Assembly: GCA_046263195.1 (NCBI GenBank)
Contig: JBHELG010000087.1
Location: 1 to 5,419 of the forward strand
Source of the DNA: JBHELG01 sp046263195
GTDB taxonomy: Bacteria > Actinomycetota > Nitriliruptoria > Nitriliruptorales > JAHWKO01
Direction of reading: 5' to 3'
DNA length: 5,419 bases
A model generated the notes under the pieces. The model saw nothing but the letters and a program-made list of their open reading frames with translations. It was not told the DNA's origin and did no database searches. This document shows, piece by piece, positions 4,549 through 5,419 of the stretch. Position 1 is the stretch's first letter, and the number at the start of each line of letters is the position of its first letter. Made by a program: the position numbers and the translations under genes.

Positions 4549-5419
4549 AAGGGTGGAGGCCTGCCGTCGTGGACTGCCGCCGGTGGCGTCGCTCCGGTAT
4601 CGGCCAGGCCGCGCGCCCGCTGACGGTCGAGGCGCGCCGCCTCCAGTATCTCCGACGCTGACATCCGTGCCTCGGCCGCCTGCTGCTCGGCCTCGGCGAC
4701 CAGCGTTGCGGCGCGGGACCGGTCACTCGCCGCTGCATCCCGCGCCTGGATGGCTGCGGCGAGGAGCATGTGTGCCTGCGAGCGGTCGGCCTCGGCTTCC
4801 TCCCCGAGCCGGGCGGCGGCCGCCGCTGCTGTCGCCCGAAGCGCTTGGGCCTCCTCCGCAGCCGCCTCGCGGGCTCGCGCCACATCCACCTCGGCCTGCG
4901 CCCGGATCGACGCCGCACCCTGTTCGGCCTCGGCGAGGAGGGCGGCGGCGGCGTCACGGATCCGTGGTACGTCGGCCTCGGCCTCCGTCCTGATCGCTTC
5001 GGCGCGACGCTCGGCCTCCCGCAGCAGGACGGCGGCAGCCTCCCGATCCTGAGTAGCCGCTTCGAGGTGCCGAGCCGCACTCCTCCGCAGCTCCGAGGAC
5101 TGCCGCTCCGCCTGCGCCAGGCATTCCGCGGCCTGGACGCGGGCAGCTTCAGCCGTCGCCTGTATGCGGCGGGCTTCGGCCTCGGCGGCGGCCCGAATGG
5201 CATCGGCCTCGTGCATCGCGTCGGCCACTGCGGCGTCCGCTCGGTCGCGCTCGGCCCGGTGGAGCTCCTCGAGGCTGCCCGCCTCCGCCTCGGCTCGGAG
5301 CATGCTCATCGCCGCCCGCTCACGGGCGTCGTCCAGCAAGGCCGTCGCCCGGTCACGGTCACGGCGCGCCGCCTCGAGCTCGAGCGCGGCGTCGTGCCGG
5401 AGCTGCAACGCTTCTCGCT
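4545..5419 (-). CDS. Ala/Glu/Arg-rich long coiled-coil protein, Scy/FilP-like (5'-partial)
   Basis: The frame is open from the right edge to the stop at 4545-4547, so about 290 C-terminal residues are visible. A TTG at 5408-5406 is available, but the residues before it (REA) continue the same pattern, so the true start is probably outside. Counting from that TTG, residues 5-268 are almost pure Ala/Glu/Arg/Asp/Gln helix without proline except near 148. The last 19 residues (TGATPPAAVHDGRPPPL region) form a disordered Pro-rich tail. An 11-residue register is visible: Ile139, Ile150, then a 7-residue step at 161-167, Ile168, Ala179, Leu190, Leu201, often as I/L-R at the block start. Mixed hendecads and heptads are known from Streptomyces Scy and FilP, coiled-coil cytoskeletal proteins of polar growth. 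No membrane segment or catalytic motif is present. A DivIVA-like or ATP-synthase-b-like coiled coil is an alternative. It converges on the glycan genes and is likely unrelated in function. Confidence 0.65.
   Translation of the reverse strand, partial: REALQLRHDAALELEAARRDRDRATALLDDARERAAMSMLRAEAEAGSLEELHRAERDRADAAVADAMHEADAIRAAAEAEARRIQATAEAARVQAAECLAQAERQSSELRRSAARHLEAATQDREAAAVLLREAERRAEAIRTEAEADVPRIRDAAAALLAEAEQGAASIRAQAEVDVARAREAAAEEAQALRATAAAAAARLGEEAEADRSQAHMLLAAAIQARDAAASDRSRAATLVAEAEQQAAEARMSASEILEAARLDRQRARGLADTGATPPAAVHDGRPPPL

Noticed and set aside
4445..5203. 252-residue minus-strand frame and plus-strand frames over the coiled-coil region
   Set aside because: Their Arg/Pro/Ser-rich composition is low-complexity shadow. 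The chosen frame gives a coherent heptad/hendecad helix.
4690..5300. DNA tandem repeat suggested by recurring GGCCTCGGC and GCGGC tracts
   Set aside because: The recurrences follow from repeated Glu-Ala-Glu-Ala coding in the coiled coil and have no fixed nucleotide period.

Overview
The window is GC-rich, with strongly GC-biased third codon positions, GTG starts, and many Arg/Ala/Asp/Glu codons. This looks like a high-GC Actinomycetota-type bacterium. That placement is an inference from composition and gene style only; no marker gene is present.

Layout, left to right. (1) At the left edge, a minus-strand gene begins at 45 and runs out of the window after 15 codons. Its N-terminus carries a CPECG zinc-knuckle motif of the Trm112-like kind. 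(2) A 342-base divergent intergenic region (46-387) contains several perfect inverted repeats, including a set of four related 5-7 base arms just before the next gene. (3) A plus-strand run of three genes follows. The first is a class I SAM-dependent methyltransferase with a degenerate Trm112-like head (388-1302). The second is a NodU/CmcH-type O-carbamoyltransferase (1363-3138). The third is a polytopic membrane protein that resembles GT-C glycosyltransferases (3135-4508) and overlaps the carbamoyltransferase by ATGA. (4) A 36-base convergent gap (4509-4544) sits inside a symmetrical hairpin that includes both stop codons. (5) A minus-strand Ala/Glu/Arg-rich coiled-coil protein (stop at 4545) enters from beyond the right edge and is 5'-partial.

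How the genes may work together. The methyltransferase, carbamoyltransferase and GT-C-like membrane protein are codirectional, closely spaced and, for the last two, probably translationally coupled. A reasonable reading is that they build or decorate a surface glycan or glycosylated metabolite: cytoplasmic O-methylation and O-carbamoylation of sugar units, with the membrane protein transferring or handling lipid-linked sugar at the membrane. The substrate cannot be read from the sequence. The coiled-coil gene is convergent and probably a separate unit. Its 11-residue periodicity recalls actinobacterial cytoskeletal coiled coils such as Scy/FilP. No tRNA, rRNA, CRISPR array, insertion sequence or phage feature was seen. 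I did not find a clearly unprecedented system. The most unusual items are the leader repeats, the divergent Trm112-headed gene pair and the coupled carbamoyltransferase/membrane protein.
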